A DNA stretch of 6,714 nt, from contig CAKUSI010000205.1 in assembly GCA_934678955.1 (NCBI GenBank), positions 1 through 6,714 on the forward strand, written 5' to 3'. A program made the translations under genes and the position numbers. The notes beneath the pieces are model-generated. The model saw only the letters and a program-made list of their open reading frames with translations, did no database searches and was not told where the DNA came from. Within the stretch, counting starts at the first letter, position 1, and each line of letters opens with the position of its first letter. Below, one piece after another: positions 6,106 through 6,714 of this stretch. The stretch comes from an uncultured Austwickia sp. GTDB lineage: Bacteria > Actinomycetota > Actinomycetes > Actinomycetales > Dermatophilaceae.

Positions 6106-6362
6106 GCCACCACCACAGCGACTGCTCCGAGGTTCTCCTGCGCGTGTTCGAGTACATCGACCAGGAGATGAGCCCGGACGACTACGCCCGCATCCAAGCC
6201 CACCTCAACGAGTGCGCGGAGTGCATGAGCGCCTACGAGCGGGATCTGTTGCTGAAAGCCCTGGTCCGTCGCTCCTGCGGACGCGAGCGGGCACCCGACG
6301 CACTGCGGGTGAGCATCATGACGCGGCTGACGACGGTGCGTCTGGAGATCGACGGACGCTGA
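6102..6362 (+). CDS. rsrA: Zinc-binding redox-sensing anti-sigma factor RsrA
   Basis: An 86-residue anti-sigma factor of the ZAS (zinc anti-sigma) family. In the reduced, zinc-bound state it binds SigR; oxidation forms an intramolecular disulfide, releases zinc and frees SigR. The motif His34-x3-Cys38-x2-Cys41 is present, with Cys8 upstream. Cys8 to Cys41 has the same 33-residue spacing as the trigger pair Cys11-Cys44 of S. coelicolor RsrA. Cys59 matches Cys62 of that protein, but the neighbouring Cys61 is Ser58 here and there is no match to Cys3. The protein begins with three histidines (3-5). The GTG start overlaps the sigR stop and has AGGAGGAG ending 5 bases upstream. It is shorter than the 105-residue Streptomyces protein, mainly at the C-terminus. 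Confidence 0.94.
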   Translation: MSHHHSDCSEVLLRVFEYIDQEMSPDDYARIQAHLNECAECMSAYERDLLLKALVRRSCGRERAPDALRVSIMTRLTTVRLEIDGR

Positions 6363-6367
6363 TCCTT

Positions 6368-6407
6368 CGCGGGCGGGAGGGCGGCGCAGCGCGCCGACCC
6401 GCCCGCG
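6368..6407. terminator. Strong hairpin between convergent rsrA and bL37 genes, likely bidirectional terminator
   Basis: CGCGGGCGGG (6368-6377) pairs perfectly over 10 bases with CCCGCCCGCG (6398-6407). An inner stem GGCGC/GCGCC (6383-6387 with 6391-6395) closes on a 3-base loop. It begins 5 bases after the rsrA stop and ends 8 bases from the bL37 stop. No T-run follows on either strand, which is usual for actinobacterial terminators. Confidence 0.75.
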
Positions 6408-6415
6408 CCGTCAGG

Positions 6416-6490
6416 TCAGGCGTTCGGCCGGCGGCCGTGGTTTGCCTTGTTCCCCTTGCGGCTGCGCCGCTTGCGAGCGCGCTTGCTCAT
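6416..6490 (-). CDS. 50S ribosomal protein bL37 (24 residues)
   Basis: A 24-codon gene on the minus strand encoding a very basic peptide (11 Lys/Arg): it begins MSKRARKRRSRK and ends KANHGRRPNA. This matches the tiny actinobacterial large-subunit protein bL37, first recognised in mycobacterial ribosome structures, whose hallmark is the KANHGKRPN-like C-terminus. GAGGAG on the minus strand lies 5 bases before the ATG, a good ribosome binding site. The gene converges on rsrA with a hairpin between them. It is easily missed because of its size and because a longer spurious plus-strand frame runs across it. The promoter was not identified. Identification rests on motif memory, but codon structure, ribosome binding site and stop all agree. 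Confidence 0.88.
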   Translation of the reverse strand: MSKRARKRRSRKGNKANHGRRPNA

Positions 6491-6714
6491 GGATGCTCCT
6501 CGTCGGCGGTGATGCGGTGGCCCGGGAAGGGTCCGACCGGCTGATGTGTACGGGCCAGTCTCGCACAACCCCCTGCCCTCAACGGGGCTGCCCTCCGGTC
6601 TTCGACCGAGGTCGCCGGCCGTGAGAACGGCTGCCCCGACGCGCGCCTGATTGATCGTCCCCGGCGACCACCTCGGGACCGCGCCCCCGCCTTCTCTCCG
6701 CGAGCAAGGCGCCC
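6491..6714. other. Upstream region of bL37; no convincing gene
   Basis: These 224 bases hold the bL37 ribosome binding site (GAGGAG, 6496-6501 on the minus strand) and presumably its promoter, though I find no good -35/-10 pair. On the minus strand a frame open from the window edge ends at a TGA at 6579-6581; its last 44 codons are rich in Arg, Gly and Ser. This could be the tail of an upstream gene, for example an RNA-binding or helicase-type RG-rich C-terminus, or a chance open frame. Codon third positions do not separate the two. Confidence 0.4.

Noticed and set aside
6442..6624. 60-codon plus-strand open frame at the right end
   Set aside because: It runs antisense through bL37, has no ribosome binding site and no family resemblance.

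Overview
The window is about 70% G+C and reads as chromosomal core DNA from a high-GC actinobacterium. The evidence is a SigR/RsrA-type sigma/anti-sigma pair with a matching GGGAAT-N18-GTT promoter, an actinobacterial-style AroA and RsgA, and a 24-residue bL37 ribosomal protein. A Propionibacteriales or related lineage is plausible, but the sequence alone does not settle it. From memory, the same genes (ppk2, rsgA, aroA, an SRAP gene, sigH/sigR and its anti-sigma factor) lie close together in Mycobacterium tuberculosis, so this is a conserved neighbourhood and not an island. I see no tRNA, rRNA, CRISPR array, insertion sequence or phage gene.

Left part, minus strand (1-3556): doxX-like gene, then aroA, then rsgA, tightly packed (13 bp gap, then a stop/start overlap) and probably one transcript. 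After 70 bp comes the 5' part of a class I polyphosphate kinase 2, cut by the window edge. The ppk2 gene has its own -10 element placed for a leaderless mRNA and encodes an unusual Gly/Ser/Asn/His repeat tail ahead of the kinase domain.

Middle, plus strand (3557-5256): a 150 bp divergent promoter region, then an SRAP (YedK/HMCES-type) protein that looks leaderless, overlapping by 4 bp an alpha/beta hydrolase with a strong ribosome binding site.

Right part (5257-6714): a 189 bp regulatory region leads into sigR and rsrA, which overlap by 4 bp. It holds an excellent SigR-type promoter, an open in-frame extension with its own ribosome binding site and start, a pair of mutually exclusive hairpins, and a separate -10 element directly upstream of the short sigR start. 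The layout matches the dual-promoter, dual-isoform design known for sigma-R in Streptomyces coelicolor. A strong hairpin terminator separates rsrA from the convergent 24-codon bL37 gene. The last 224 bp hold no convincing gene.

The functional themes are thiol-oxidative stress control (sigR, rsrA), abasic-site protection (SRAP), polyphosphate/nucleotide metabolism (ppk2), ribosome assembly and composition (rsgA, bL37) and aromatic amino acid synthesis (aroA). I find no evidence of a wholly new system. The most rewarding part is the sigR 5' control region.
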